The position numbers and the translations under genes were made by a program. Below, one piece after another: positions 43,062-52,182 of a stretch of 64,000 nt of DNA; the first letter of the stretch is position 1; each line of letters begins with the position of its first letter. This stretch comes from Aliiroseovarius sp. Z3. GTDB taxonomy: Bacteria > Pseudomonadota > Alphaproteobacteria > Rhodobacterales > Rhodobacteraceae. A model generated the notes under the pieces. That model was not told the origin of the DNA. It ran no database searches and saw only the letters and a list, made by a program, of their open reading frames with translations. The stretch lies in assembly GCF_029105185.1 (NCBI RefSeq), contig NZ_JAFMZK010000011.1:117351-181350 (forward strand), given 5' to 3'.

Positions 43062-43919
43062 TTGCGACATCGCTTTTGTCGGCGGCCGAATCCACCGGGC
43101 AAGCCGACGAACAACCTAAGCGGTCGCGTGTTGGAGGAACCTGATTTGTTGCATCTGCAAGACGAAAACAGAAACCCGATTGTCAAAGCACCAAACACAT
43201 TGACCCAAGCTGACCACACCATTCTGATCTTCCTGGGAAACAGCATGGTCTTTTCCGACCGGTTGCTGAGAACCTTGGAGTTCGAGTTCAAGGATATCAC
43301 CGCATTGCGGCTGCGCGCCGTCCCCGATCTGGACGATCTGGACGACGCCATGAAACTGGCCGCGGACCTGATCATTTTTGACGAGCCTTCGATGGCGGCC
43401 TATCTGCGGACGCGGCATATGCTGGACCCGGTGTTCAGCGGTGTCGGCAAGGTGCTTGCCTATTCCTCGGCGAAGGTGGGGCGCGATCTTCGCAGAAGCG
43501 TGGCCGGCTCGGCGGAGGAAGAAAGCGTGCGATTTCTGCCGATGAAGGCGTCGCTGGATGCATGGTTCGCCGCGCTGCGCCTTTTGATCCTGGGCGAGAC
43601 CTTCGTTCCCGCCGAGTTGCTGGCCCGACGTGATGCTGTCGCGGCCGAGGCCGAACCGCCCAGACAGATGGACCGGGCGACAGAGGATACGCCGCAAGCC
43701 CCCTTGCCAAACCTGACGACACGCGAGGTTGAGGTGCTGGGGTTGCTGTCCAGGGGGATGCCGAACAAGACCATCGCCGATAAGCTTGGCCTGTCCGAAC
43801 ACACAGTGAAGCTTCATGTCCACCATGTTTTCGGCAAGCTGAAGGTTCGCAATCGGGTCAGCGCCACGAACTGGTATCTTTTGCATGGCGATGCGTTGGA
43901 ACGGGCGCGGGGCAGGTGA
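43062..43919 (+). CDS. LuxR-HTH transcription regulator with a receiver-like N-terminus
   Basis: 285 residues from TTG 43062 (AGGAAATA before it); TTG 43146 behind GGAGG is equally likely. Residues ~50-180 resemble a degenerate receiver fold (ILIFLGNSMVFSDRLLRTLE..., then DLIIFDEPS) lacking the normal phospho-acceptor pattern. The C-terminus is a full LuxR/GerE helix-turn-helix (LTTREVEVLGLLSRGMPNKTIADKLGLSEHTVKLHVHHVFGKL). This arrangement recalls CsgD/VpsT regulators of biofilm matrix genes. It is divergent from the secreted repeat proteins and probably controls them (inference). Confidence 0.82.
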   Translation: MRHRFCRRPNPPGKPTNNLSGRVLEEPDLLHLQDENRNPIVKAPNTLTQADHTILIFLGNSMVFSDRLLRTLEFEFKDITALRLRAVPDLDDLDDAMKLAADLIIFDEPSMAAYLRTRHMLDPVFSGVGKVLAYSSAKVGRDLRRSVAGSAEEESVRFLPMKASLDAWFAALRLLILGETFVPAELLARRDAVAAEAEPPRQMDRATEDTPQAPLPNLTTREVEVLGLLSRGMPNKTIADKLGLSEHTVKLHVHHVFGKLKVRNRVSATNWYLLHGDALERARGR

Positions 43920-43922
43920 TCC

Positions 43923-44444
43923 ATGACCGCGATTGACCGACCCGGCGCAAAAGACAAGACGGCAAGCGATTTCGATCGCTTCCTGCTGCTGCTCGGTCGG
44001 CTGAATTACAGTTGGACCAACACGGAAAGTCTTTTGATCCACCTGATCGCAGGTCTGTCGCATACGGATAAAGAGACCGCGGTGGTGATCTTTCTGACGC
44101 TCAACACAACCCGCGCCCGGATTGATCTGGTCGAGCGGCTGTCGAAGCTTGAACGGGTGTCACAGGCGGAACGCGAGGCCGTGCTGGAAATCACACGCCG
44201 GGTCAAGCTGCTGTCCGGGCTGCGCAACAAATACAATCATTGCATTTATTCATTTGATTCAAAAAGCGGCGACATCTCGACCATTCGGATGCGGGTGGCT
44301 GACCGCAAGAACCAGATCAAGGTCGGCGAGATGACGGCGCTGGACGGGGCGACCATTGATGACATCGAACAGTCGCTGGACGATCTTAAGATGCTGAATT
44401 CGGATGTCTGGGTGCTGATCCAGAAACATGGCTATCCCGGCTAG
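43923..44444 (+). CDS. helical protein with an Rx4H (HEPN-like) motif
   Basis: 173 residues, cytosolic, mostly helical. The motif R101-NKYN-H106 matches the R-x4-6-H signature of HEPN nucleases, preceded by a conserved-looking helix (RRVKLLSGL) and followed by a beta-rich segment (ISTIRMRVADRKNQIKVGEM). HEPN proteins often act in toxin-antitoxin or abortive-infection systems, but this fold also occurs in non-nuclease roles. It lies 3 bp after the regulator in the same direction, so the two are probably co-transcribed. No antitoxin partner is seen. Assignment is tentative. Confidence 0.6.
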   Translation: MTAIDRPGAKDKTASDFDRFLLLLGRLNYSWTNTESLLIHLIAGLSHTDKETAVVIFLTLNTTRARIDLVERLSKLERVSQAEREAVLEITRRVKLLSGLRNKYNHCIYSFDSKSGDISTIRMRVADRKNQIKVGEMTALDGATIDDIEQSLDDLKMLNSDVWVLIQKHGYPG

Positions 44445-44501
44445 GCGGAAGCACCGCCGCATGGGGGCGGTGCCGGAAAGTGATAAAAGGTGGAAGGTTG
44501 A

Positions 44502-46406
44502 ATGTCTGAACCCGATATTGGCACGCCAGTTGATGCGTTTCAAAGCACGGCGCCAGAATTTGACTATTGGAGCAAAGTTCACGCGCTGGCGGCCGAGCGT
44601 CTGGCCTTTGCGGTCAACAGTGGCATACTTCTGACGGTGTTCACCGGCGCAGCGGGGTCGGGAAAGTCGACCGTTGTCCGCAAGGTGATGTCTGACGCGC
44701 AATCGACGCGGCTGATCGGCATGTGTTCCTATGGGCCGCGTATCAAGGTCGATCCGTGCCGCGCGCTTCTGGAAGCATTTGGTGCCGATCCCGGTCCGGG
44801 CGACAAGGCCCTGCATCGCCGTATTCTTGAACAAAGCCTTGAGGCCGCCCGGCAGGACATAGAACTGCCGACGCTTGTGCTTGAGGACGCGCATCTGTTG
44901 CATGACGAACATCTGTTTGCGCTGTTTGATATCGCCGGGTTCAATGACGGGCCGGAAAACGCGTTGTTGAAGATCGTTCTGGTCGGGCATCCTGCGCTTG
45001 AGGATCAGATGGATGACACCGCGGGCGCGCTGCCTGGGCCGTCGTTTGCGCTGGACCAAATGTCGAAGACCGACACGGCGGGTTATGTGCGGCATCGACT
45101 GGCGGTGGCGGGCATCGACGTGGTCTTTGACGATGCGGCGCTTGAAGTGGTTCACGAACGGACAGACGGCAACCCGCAACAGGTCAACCAATTGTGCAAG
45201 GCGCTGCTGGACGAGGCCCGGTCGCTGGAACAGCCCCATATCACGGCCAGCGCGGTGCAGAAATGCAAAGTGCCCACGACGAAGGCGTTTGGGCTGAAAC
45301 TGGACGCTCCGGCGATGGACGCGCCTGCGACAGAGGGCGACGCCAAGACCGACCCGCCGCCGAGTTTCAAAAGCAATCGGCCTTTGTTTGCATCAGAGCC
45401 TGTTGCACCACCCGCACCTGCGTCAGGTGACGAGGCAAAGAAGGGTGACGCCAAGGTCGGGCCGACGAACCGTATGGCGCTTGATACAGCTGATCCCCGA
45501 CCTGCGCCCAAGCCAAAGTCGGTGCAAAAGCGCGGGGCGCGATCCCCCGCGCGGCTGATCGCGGGACTGGCCGGTGTGGCCGGGATGGCCGTGGTCGCCT
45601 ATGGCATGTTCGGGCCGGGGCGCGCGCCCGACGACGCGATGATGGTTGCAGGGCAGACCGGGGCCGTGCCTGAACCTGTGCCGGAAGTGACGGCCATGAC
45701 AGATGCGGGCGCCGCGCCGGATCAGGGTGAAGGGGTCGGGGATATTGCGCCCGCTCCGGAATTGGTTGTTGCCCAACCATTGCCGCGACTGGCCGATACG
45801 GGGCCTGCGCTGGCGTTGCTGGACAGTTTCGGCGCCCCACCCAGCGAGGTTGACGATTGGTATCGGCTGGGGCTGAGTGTTGCCGACCAGAACCCGCAGG
45901 CCGCGGCGGTGGCGTTTGCACTGGCCGCCAGTCAGGGTCACGCGCGCGCGGCCTATTTCCTGGGTCAGATCTACGAACTGGGCGAAGGCATCCCCGTCGA
46001 TCACCTACTGGCGCGCAAGTGGTATGAAACGGCCGCAACCCAGATCGACGGCGCGGCGGATCGGCTGACCACGCTGCCCGAACCGCAAGCGCAAGGTGCG
46101 CCCGCGCCACCTGTTCCGCTGATGTCATACCGGGCCGACGATCAGAAAGCGGTCATGGTCTGGACCAGCGCTCCAGGCACGGACCCCGATACCTATCTGA
46201 TCGAATTTGCCGATGGTCAGGGCAACGTGGTGGGGTCGCAGGACGGGATCGAAAGCTCGGTCCTGCGGTATGCGGTGTCCGAACAGGTGGTCTTGTGGCG
46301 GGTGCGGGCGCGTGTGGGCGACACGGTGGCAAGCGATACGTCCGACTGGTTTCCATTGGACCTTACGGCAGGTGATGCGACCGAAGCCGCCCTGATCGAC
46401 CGCTGA
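44502..46406 (+). CDS. ExeA-like AAA ATPase with membrane helix, Sel1 repeat and FN3-like tail
   Basis: 634 residues. Residues 1-270 form an ExeA/TniB-type AAA domain: Walker A GAAGSGKST (49-57), Walker B LPTLVLEDAHLL, and a C-terminal lid. A Pro/Ala linker leads to one transmembrane helix (about 350-370). Beyond it lie a disordered stretch, a Sel1/TPR-like repeat (AAYFLGQIYELGEGIPVDHLLARKWYETAA, residues ~480-510) and a C-terminal beta domain resembling FN3. ExeA proteins remodel peptidoglycan to let secretin complexes assemble. It may do the same for the exporter here. Confidence 0.82.
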   Translation: MSEPDIGTPVDAFQSTAPEFDYWSKVHALAAERLAFAVNSGILLTVFTGAAGSGKSTVVRKVMSDAQSTRLIGMCSYGPRIKVDPCRALLEAFGADPGPGDKALHRRILEQSLEAARQDIELPTLVLEDAHLLHDEHLFALFDIAGFNDGPENALLKIVLVGHPALEDQMDDTAGALPGPSFALDQMSKTDTAGYVRHRLAVAGIDVVFDDAALEVVHERTDGNPQQVNQLCKALLDEARSLEQPHITASAVQKCKVPTTKAFGLKLDAPAMDAPATEGDAKTDPPPSFKSNRPLFASEPVAPPAPASGDEAKKGDAKVGPTNRMALDTADPRPAPKPKSVQKRGARSPARLIAGLAGVAGMAVVAYGMFGPGRAPDDAMMVAGQTGAVPEPVPEVTAMTDAGAAPDQGEGVGDIAPAPELVVAQPLPRLADTGPALALLDSFGAPPSEVDDWYRLGLSVADQNPQAAAVAFALAASQGHARAAYFLGQIYELGEGIPVDHLLARKWYETAATQIDGAADRLTTLPEPQAQGAPAPPVPLMSYRADDQKAVMVWTSAPGTDPDTYLIEFADGQGNVVGSQDGIESSVLRYAVSEQVVLWRVRARVGDTVASDTSDWFPLDLTAGDATEAALIDR

Positions 46407-46462
46407 GCGGAAGATGACAGACACCACATCGCGGATCAGCGCGGTGTGGTGTCTGTCTGGCG

Positions 46463-47530
46463 TCAACAGCCGATCGCCGCGCAGATACGGGCGCGATAGG
46501 CTTCGTTGGCCTGGCTTTCCAGAGATTCGGATGTCGCCATGGGTGCAGCGGTGGCACATTGCATCTGATAGCTGTCGGCAAGCCCCGCATTCACGCATTC
46601 CCCAATATCCCAGCCCGGCGGAATATCGTTCAAATCCACGCTTTTCCATTTCGGGTGTCCGACCTCTTGCAACTGGCGGAAGTTTGTCAGGATCAGGTTC
46701 GACATGTCCGACACCGCCTTGCAGCTTAGCCTGTGGTATTCGTTCTTTTTCGCGTTGTAGTCATAGGTCATCAGCACCGCCTTGACCGCGACCACATCAA
46801 TTGCATCGCTTTGAAACGGATAGGTGTTCGCCGCGATGCTGGTCGGCACATAGACCGAACTGAGCGTGGGATCGTCGATGGGCAGAAGGTGGAATTGCCC
46901 GGCGTCGATCTGGTCGGACTGGAACAGCTTGGTCGGTGCCCCGGCGACATAGAACATCGCGTCGATATCGCCTGCAAGAAGGCGCTCCATCGAATCCGTT
47001 GCATTGATCGTCACCCGTTCGGACGGTTTCACCCCCGCCAGGTCCAGCACCAGCGATGCTGTCAGGAAGGTGCCGCTGTCTTCGACCCCAACCGCGACCC
47101 GCTTGCCGTTCAGATCGCCCAGCGAGGCGATATCGCGGCGGGCCAGAATGTGGACTTCCTCATTATACAGCGGAAAGGCGATGCGCACGCCAAAGATCGC
47201 GCGGGCGATGTTCGGGTCGTCACTGGCATAGGTCTTGAGGTATTCAAGCACGTCGCTTTGCACGATCCCGAACTGGGTGTTTGACCGTCTGCGCACGCCC
47301 AGGAAGTTTTCCAGTGACCCGGCGCTTTCCTGAACCGCATAGGTCAGCCCACAGGCCCCGGCCACTTCGGCCAGGTCGCGGCCGATCTGGATATAGGTGC
47401 CGTTGGGACCGCCGGTCAGGATGTTCTTGCCGAACTCCTGCGCCGTGGCGGGTGTGCCGCCGAGCGTGCCAAACAAAAGGCAGACACCAAGGCAAACTTG
47501 TTTGATTACTCTGAAATTGAAATGTCTCAC
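46463..47530 (-). CDS. TAXI-family TRAP transporter periplasmic receptor
   Basis: 355 residues from GTG 47528-47530 (GAGGGG upstream). A signal peptide ends near TPATAQE. The mature protein shows TAXI landmarks: ILTGGPNGTYIQIGRDLA, VQESAGSLENF, NTQFGIVQSDVL and the later GDIDAMFYVAG. It should bind a small molecule in the periplasm. No TRAP membrane subunits are nearby, so it may work as a solo sensor or pass ligand to a distant transporter. Four cysteines near the C-terminus (SCKAV, GECVN, MQCAT, ICAAIGC) are unusual for the family. Confidence 0.85.
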   Translation of the reverse strand: MRHFNFRVIKQVCLGVCLLFGTLGGTPATAQEFGKNILTGGPNGTYIQIGRDLAEVAGACGLTYAVQESAGSLENFLGVRRRSNTQFGIVQSDVLEYLKTYASDDPNIARAIFGVRIAFPLYNEEVHILARRDIASLGDLNGKRVAVGVEDSGTFLTASLVLDLAGVKPSERVTINATDSMERLLAGDIDAMFYVAGAPTKLFQSDQIDAGQFHLLPIDDPTLSSVYVPTSIAANTYPFQSDAIDVVAVKAVLMTYDYNAKKNEYHRLSCKAVSDMSNLILTNFRQLQEVGHPKWKSVDLNDIPPGWDIGECVNAGLADSYQMQCATAAPMATSESLESQANEAYRARICAAIGC

Positions 47531-47567
47531 TTGCTTTCCCCTCTTCCTTAAATGCGTTTTTAAAAAT

Positions 47568-49835
47568 TCAACACGGGCCGATCTCGCGCACCATGGCAAC
47601 AAGGGTCTGACGATTGACGGTACCAAAGGCAGAGCGCAGGGCGTCGATGGTGCAGGCGCCGTTTTCCAGTTCCGCTCTCAGCTTGCTCAGCGCATCCGGT
47701 GCCGCATCTGAAAGACCGGGTGTTTGGGTCAGCAAGACCCTGATCTGGTCAGGTGTCAGCGGAACGGCGCGGCGACGTTGCGCGGCCTCGGTCCCGCCGG
47801 CTCTGCCTTGTGGCTGCACGCTGGCCGCGACAGTCACATCATCGGCTGGTTGCGATGCCGCGACCGGCGACGCTGGCTGCGGCGTGTTGGCGGGGGCAGG
47901 TGGGGCAGGGGTGGTGTCCGCTACATTGGCATTGGCGCCGATCAGGCCCGTCAGGGTCTGGGTCATGGTCTGAATGCTGTTGCGAACCGTTTCGCGGTTG
48001 GTGCGCAGGGCGGTCAGCTCGGTTTCAAGCTGCGCGATCTCATCGCTGCGTGCCAGTTTGGCCTCTTCGATTTTCGCCAGTTCGCTGCGGGCGGTTTCCA
48101 GCATCCCACGGGTGTCAGCCAGTTCCGCAGACAGGCGCTGGCCTTCTTCCTGCGTTTCGGCCTGTTCAGCCTGAGCAGAGGCAAGTTTGGCGTTCATTGC
48201 CGTGACCTCGTCCGACAGCGAGGCTTGCTTTTCGGTCAATTCGGCCAATTGCGCGCGGGTCTTGTCAAGTTCGGCCTGCTGCGCTTCGCCATCGGCGGTT
48301 TTTTCTGCCAGTTCCATCAGGGTGGCCTGGCTTTTTCCGATCTCGTCAGACAATTCGCCAAGGAACCGTCGCTGCGCTTCGACCGTATCATCAATCGTCT
48401 CAAGGTTCGCCTTGGCGGTGGCGACGTCGGATTGAAGTGCTGATTGCTGTTCCAGATCGGCGGCAATCGCGCTTGCTAGGTTTTCCTTTTGAGCCGTGGC
48501 CGCCCGGATGTCGGCCTGAAGCGCGGTCAGGGTGGCCTGTGCCTCGTCCGATTGCTGGACCAGGGCGTTGTGGTCGGCGATCTGTGCCTTGACCGTATCA
48601 AGCTGTTGGGTGGCTGTGGCCAGGTCCGCGGCGGCACTGGCGGTGCGCGTCTGCGCGGCGTCGGCATCGGCCAGAACGGTTGCAAGCGTTTCGCGGGCCT
48701 GCGCCAATTCGGCATTCACCGCCTGAAGCTCTTGTTCCGCCGTTTCGGATTGCCGGGTTGCCGCCTGAAGCGCCTGCTGTTTTTGCGCAAGCATGGTCTG
48801 GATTTCTTCGGTTTTTTCCATGGCCGATTGCTGGTCATCCAGAATGGCCTGCGCCGCGGCAAGTTCGGTGCGCAGGGCCGACAGGTTCCGGTTCTCGTCC
48901 GAAACCTCGTCGCGTCGGCTTGCAAGGTCGGCTTCCGCAGACTGGATCTGGCTGTTCAGGTCTTCCAATCGGCTTTGGCGGGTTTGGATATCGCCTGACA
49001 GGGCCGTGACCTGTTGTTCAAGCTCGCCGGTCTGGGTTTTCAAAGCCGCAATGCGTTCGGCGTCTTGTTCGGCTGCGGCGATGTCGCGGCGCAACCCGGC
49101 CAACTGCGCTTCGGCCGCGGCAAGATCGTCCTTCGCTGCGGTGCGCGCGGCGGTTTCTTCCGCGATGCCTGCCTTCAACGTATCAAGCTGGGTCTGGGCG
49201 CTGTTGATCTGTGTGGTCAACTGTTCCAGCGCCGTGGTGCCAGTGGCCTTCTGCTGTTCCAGCTCGGAAATGCGCGCTGCCATGGCGTCGGCTTTCTCGC
49301 CGTCCAGGCGAAGTTTTTCGGCGGCGGATTCCAGCTTCGCGATTTCGGCCTGCAACCCGGCCAGAGCAGTTTGCGCGGCCTTGGTGTCCGTGGCAATTTG
49401 CGCGGCCTTTGCCTGTCGATCGGTCAAATCTATCGACGCGGCTTCCGCCGCCGAGGAGTATTTCTCAAGCAAAGCCTGCGTTTCGGCAAGTTCGCCTTCC
49501 AGCGTCTTGCGCGTTCTTTCGATTTCAGCGGCCAGCAACAGGTTGGTACGTTTCTGGTCCTGCTGCTGAACCATTTCTTCTTCAAGCGCGCGAAGCTCGT
49601 CCTCCGCAGCGGTTGTGGCTTCAATGATCTGGTCGCGCTTTTGCGTCGCCTGGTCGATCTCGTCTTCCAAAAGCGCCAGAATCTGGCGCAACGAAGCCGT
49701 GGACTGGCCTTGGCCGTCAGTTGTTTCCGATGACGTCTGGCCGCTTGTCTGAAGCGGCAGAAGAAGAACAGTCAGGCAAAAAAACGCTTTAAAAATAATC
49801 CCATGCAACGGCATCCCCTCAAACACCCTTAACAT
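47568..49835 (-). CDS. long periplasmic coiled-coil protein
   Basis: 755 residues (a start at 49814, MPLHGIIF, would give 748). A signal peptide (FKAFFCLTVLLLPLQTSG) is followed by about 570 residues of near-continuous heptad-rich coiled coil dominated by Ala, Glu, Gln and Leu. A Pro/Ala linker and a compact C-terminal domain of ~70 residues (LTPDQIRVLLTQTPGLSDA...) with two cysteines close the chain. It resembles no enzyme; the C-terminal part could bind a partner. It lies 37 bp upstream of the TAXI receptor gene in the same direction, so the two may form one operon. A structural role spanning the periplasm is inferred. Confidence 0.72.
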   Translation of the reverse strand: MLRVFEGMPLHGIIFKAFFCLTVLLLPLQTSGQTSSETTDGQGQSTASLRQILALLEDEIDQATQKRDQIIEATTAAEDELRALEEEMVQQQDQKRTNLLLAAEIERTRKTLEGELAETQALLEKYSSAAEAASIDLTDRQAKAAQIATDTKAAQTALAGLQAEIAKLESAAEKLRLDGEKADAMAARISELEQQKATGTTALEQLTTQINSAQTQLDTLKAGIAEETAARTAAKDDLAAAEAQLAGLRRDIAAAEQDAERIAALKTQTGELEQQVTALSGDIQTRQSRLEDLNSQIQSAEADLASRRDEVSDENRNLSALRTELAAAQAILDDQQSAMEKTEEIQTMLAQKQQALQAATRQSETAEQELQAVNAELAQARETLATVLADADAAQTRTASAAADLATATQQLDTVKAQIADHNALVQQSDEAQATLTALQADIRAATAQKENLASAIAADLEQQSALQSDVATAKANLETIDDTVEAQRRFLGELSDEIGKSQATLMELAEKTADGEAQQAELDKTRAQLAELTEKQASLSDEVTAMNAKLASAQAEQAETQEEGQRLSAELADTRGMLETARSELAKIEEAKLARSDEIAQLETELTALRTNRETVRNSIQTMTQTLTGLIGANANVADTTPAPPAPANTPQPASPVAASQPADDVTVAASVQPQGRAGGTEAAQRRRAVPLTPDQIRVLLTQTPGLSDAAPDALSKLRAELENGACTIDALRSAFGTVNRQTLVAMVREIGPC

Positions 49836-50724
49836 TATTATGCAGATATTATTGCACGAATCCGGCCGCGAGTCGATTCCCGCCCGGATTGCATCGGTTG
49901 GGGACGGTGACGCGACGGTTCACGATATCATCGGCGCCTGCCTGGTCGATAGCGATTCCGGCCTGGTGTTGACGGCTGAAGGCGGGGGCGGCGTCGTCGA
50001 CCCGGAAACAATGGGTGCTGCCAACATGGAAGTCGTATGTGCAAAGAATACCGCACCGAAGGCCCTTGCGCTGAAAGGCTATACGAGGACAATCTGATCG
50101 CGTGCGGAGGGCGGTTAACCTGATCCGTTCGCTGGCATCCAACGCGGATGTCCCCGGTGCGTGATCCCTGTCCCTGCTGCGGTCTGTTCACGCTGTTGCT
50201 TGCCACCCACATGCTGTTCCAAATCGCCCGTGTCACCACGCGCCAACCTCTCGCGCGGTATATCCAGCACGGCTTCTGCCCGTTCGTGGCCCGTCGGCTT
50301 GGCCGCATCCTGATTCGCGGCAAAAGCCAGTTGCATGATCGAATGCCAATGTCGAACGAACCCGGCGAGGTAATTGTGGATTACGTCGGCAATGAGCGCC
50401 GGGGCCGGAAAGGGCACTGTCTGTTTTGGCCCGCCAATGGCATATATCGGCATATATGTTCTGCGGCACGGCCGTGCAGAAGATGGCCATCCACATTGCA
50501 GAGGCTGGTACTTCTTGCGGCACATTTCCGCTTTGGTCCCAAATTTCCAGATACTGCACGAAGCACTATTTGCTGATATGGCACCAAAGCAGCGATAAGG
50601 GAACGCGCACAATCATCGGGCTGTGGCTTCAGCTTTCCGATACGCCAGACAGTGCCAACACCAGCGAACGCACCTCTTCAATTCCGGATCGCTTCTTGAG
50701 ATCACTGTCCGTCGTCATATAAAA
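49836..50724. other. ~0.9 kb without a convincing gene, left flank of the IS3 element
   Basis: Several short overlapping frames exist on both strands, none with a good start site and none recognised. A minus-strand stretch around 50190-50430 (IADVIHNYLAGFVRHWHSI...) reads like a protein but is joined to compositional noise upstream, suggesting a decayed gene. A 29-codon minus frame (50629-50718) touches the IS end. Confidence 0.4.
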
Positions 50725-50778
50725 TGGGACATCAGAGCGGCTTGAACATTGGAGGCTCTGGTTCGGTTGCGTGATTGA

Positions 50779-51759
50779 TTATGCTGCTTGTTTTTGATGT
50801 TGCAAGCGGCGGCTTTGGATCGTCATTTTCTTGATCTTTTCCCTTTCTCTGATGATGGCTTTGTCACGTCCAAAATAGACGTCAGCGGGTGTGACGTTGC
50901 TCAGGCTCTCGTGGTAGCGCTGGTTGTTGTAATAGTCGACGAAGGCCCCGATATGGCGTTCAAGATCGCCGGGCAGGTAGTAGTTTTCCAGTAGAAGCCG
51001 GTTCTTCATGGTCTGATGCCAGCGCTCGATTTTGCCCTGGGTTTGCGGATGGAACGGCGCCCCGCGAACGTGATCCATTTTCTGGTCCCCCAGCCATTTG
51101 GCCAGGTCGCCGGATATGTAGCACGACCCGTTGTCGCTGAGCAGGCGCGGCTTGTGTCGGACCACGGCCTGGTCGCAGCCAGACGCCGTAAGAGCCAGCT
51201 CAATAGTGTCTGTCACGTCCTCGGCCCGCATGGTCGTGCAGAGCTTCCAGGCAATGATATACCGGCTGTAATCGTCCAGGATCGTGCTGAGGTAATACCA
51301 GCCCCAGCCGATGATCTTGAAGTAGGTGAAGTCGGTCTGCCACATCTGATTGATCGCCGTGGTTTTGTCCGAGAACTCTTCGGCAGCCTTGATCACCACA
51401 TATTCGGGTGCCGTGATCAGATCGGCAGCTTTCAGAATGCGGTAAGCCGATGATTCAGAGATAAAATACCGCTTCTCGTCGGTATATTTGACCGCCAACT
51501 CACGGGTGGTCAGCGCCTCATGTTCCAGCGCAAACTCAATCAGATCATCCCGCCGGCCCTGCGGAATACGGTTCCAGACCGACTTCGGCCGAGGTGCGCG
51601 GTCCGCCAATGCATCAAGGCCGCCTTCGACGTAGCGGTCATACCATCGGTAAAATGTCGTGCGCGGGATACCCAGCATATCAAGGGTCATTTTTGTGGGC
51701 AGGTGTGATCCCTCAACCGTGCGAATGATCTCAAGCTTCTCGGTTGCTGGATACCTCAT
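50779..51759 (-). CDS. IS3-family transposase OrfB (DDE integrase core)
   Basis: 326 residues. An N-terminal helix-turn-helix (LGIPRTTFYRWYDRY) precedes the rve core, with the acidic residues in WQTDFTYFK, LLSDNGSCY and GKIERWHQTMK. It overlaps orfA by 4 bp (ATGA) in the same family order. It is normally made as an OrfAB fusion by frameshifting; whether that happens at an A-rich site here cannot be judged. The frame is intact. Confidence 0.93.
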   Translation of the reverse strand: MRYPATEKLEIIRTVEGSHLPTKMTLDMLGIPRTTFYRWYDRYVEGGLDALADRAPRPKSVWNRIPQGRRDDLIEFALEHEALTTRELAVKYTDEKRYFISESSAYRILKAADLITAPEYVVIKAAEEFSDKTTAINQMWQTDFTYFKIIGWGWYYLSTILDDYSRYIIAWKLCTTMRAEDVTDTIELALTASGCDQAVVRHKPRLLSDNGSCYISGDLAKWLGDQKMDHVRGAPFHPQTQGKIERWHQTMKNRLLLENYYLPGDLERHIGAFVDYYNNQRYHESLSNVTPADVYFGRDKAIIREREKIKKMTIQSRRLQHQKQAA

Positions 51760-52130
51760 TCCTCGAACTCCCCAGCCCCTGTCATGCTTTTTTTGAGCAG
51801 ACGGTTCTCAAGGGTTAGGTCAGCCACGCATTCTTTCAGAGCCATGGCTTCGGATCGCAGATCCTTCACCTCAGGCGATGTCGCCTGACGCGCTGTGTCG
51901 CCGGAAAGACGACGCTTTCCAGCCTCAAGGAATTCCTTCGACCAAGTGTAATACAGGCTGTCAGAGATACCCTCGCGGCGACATAACGCCGAGATGCTTT
52001 CCTCCCCGCGCAATCCGGCCAAAACAATGCGGATCTTCTCCTCCGCCGAGTAGGTCTGGCGGGTCTTGCGACGGATGTTTTTAACCAGCTTGTCAGCTGC
52101 GTCTTTCGATGTTCCGGGCTTCTTGTTCAT
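51756..52130 (-). CDS. IS3-family OrfA (helix-turn-helix protein)
   Basis: 124 residues. The N-terminal helix-turn-helix (TYSAEEKIRIVLAGLRGEESISALCRREGIS) is followed by a leucine-zipper-like segment (EAMALKECVADLTLENRLLKKS), the standard OrfA layout for end recognition and dimerisation. Intact. Confidence 0.93.
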   Translation of the reverse strand: MNKKPGTSKDAADKLVKNIRRKTRQTYSAEEKIRIVLAGLRGEESISALCRREGISDSLYYTWSKEFLEAGKRRLSGDTARQATSPEVKDLRSEAMALKECVADLTLENRLLKKSMTGAGEFEE

Positions 52131-52182
52131 CTTCGCTCCTTAAAGGCTACGATGAACCAGAAACCCTCCGTTGTTCAAATCA

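Noticed and set aside
49840..50097. 85-codon plus-strand frame after the coiled-coil gene
   Set aside because: No start signal, no family, and it lies in a stretch that looks decayed.
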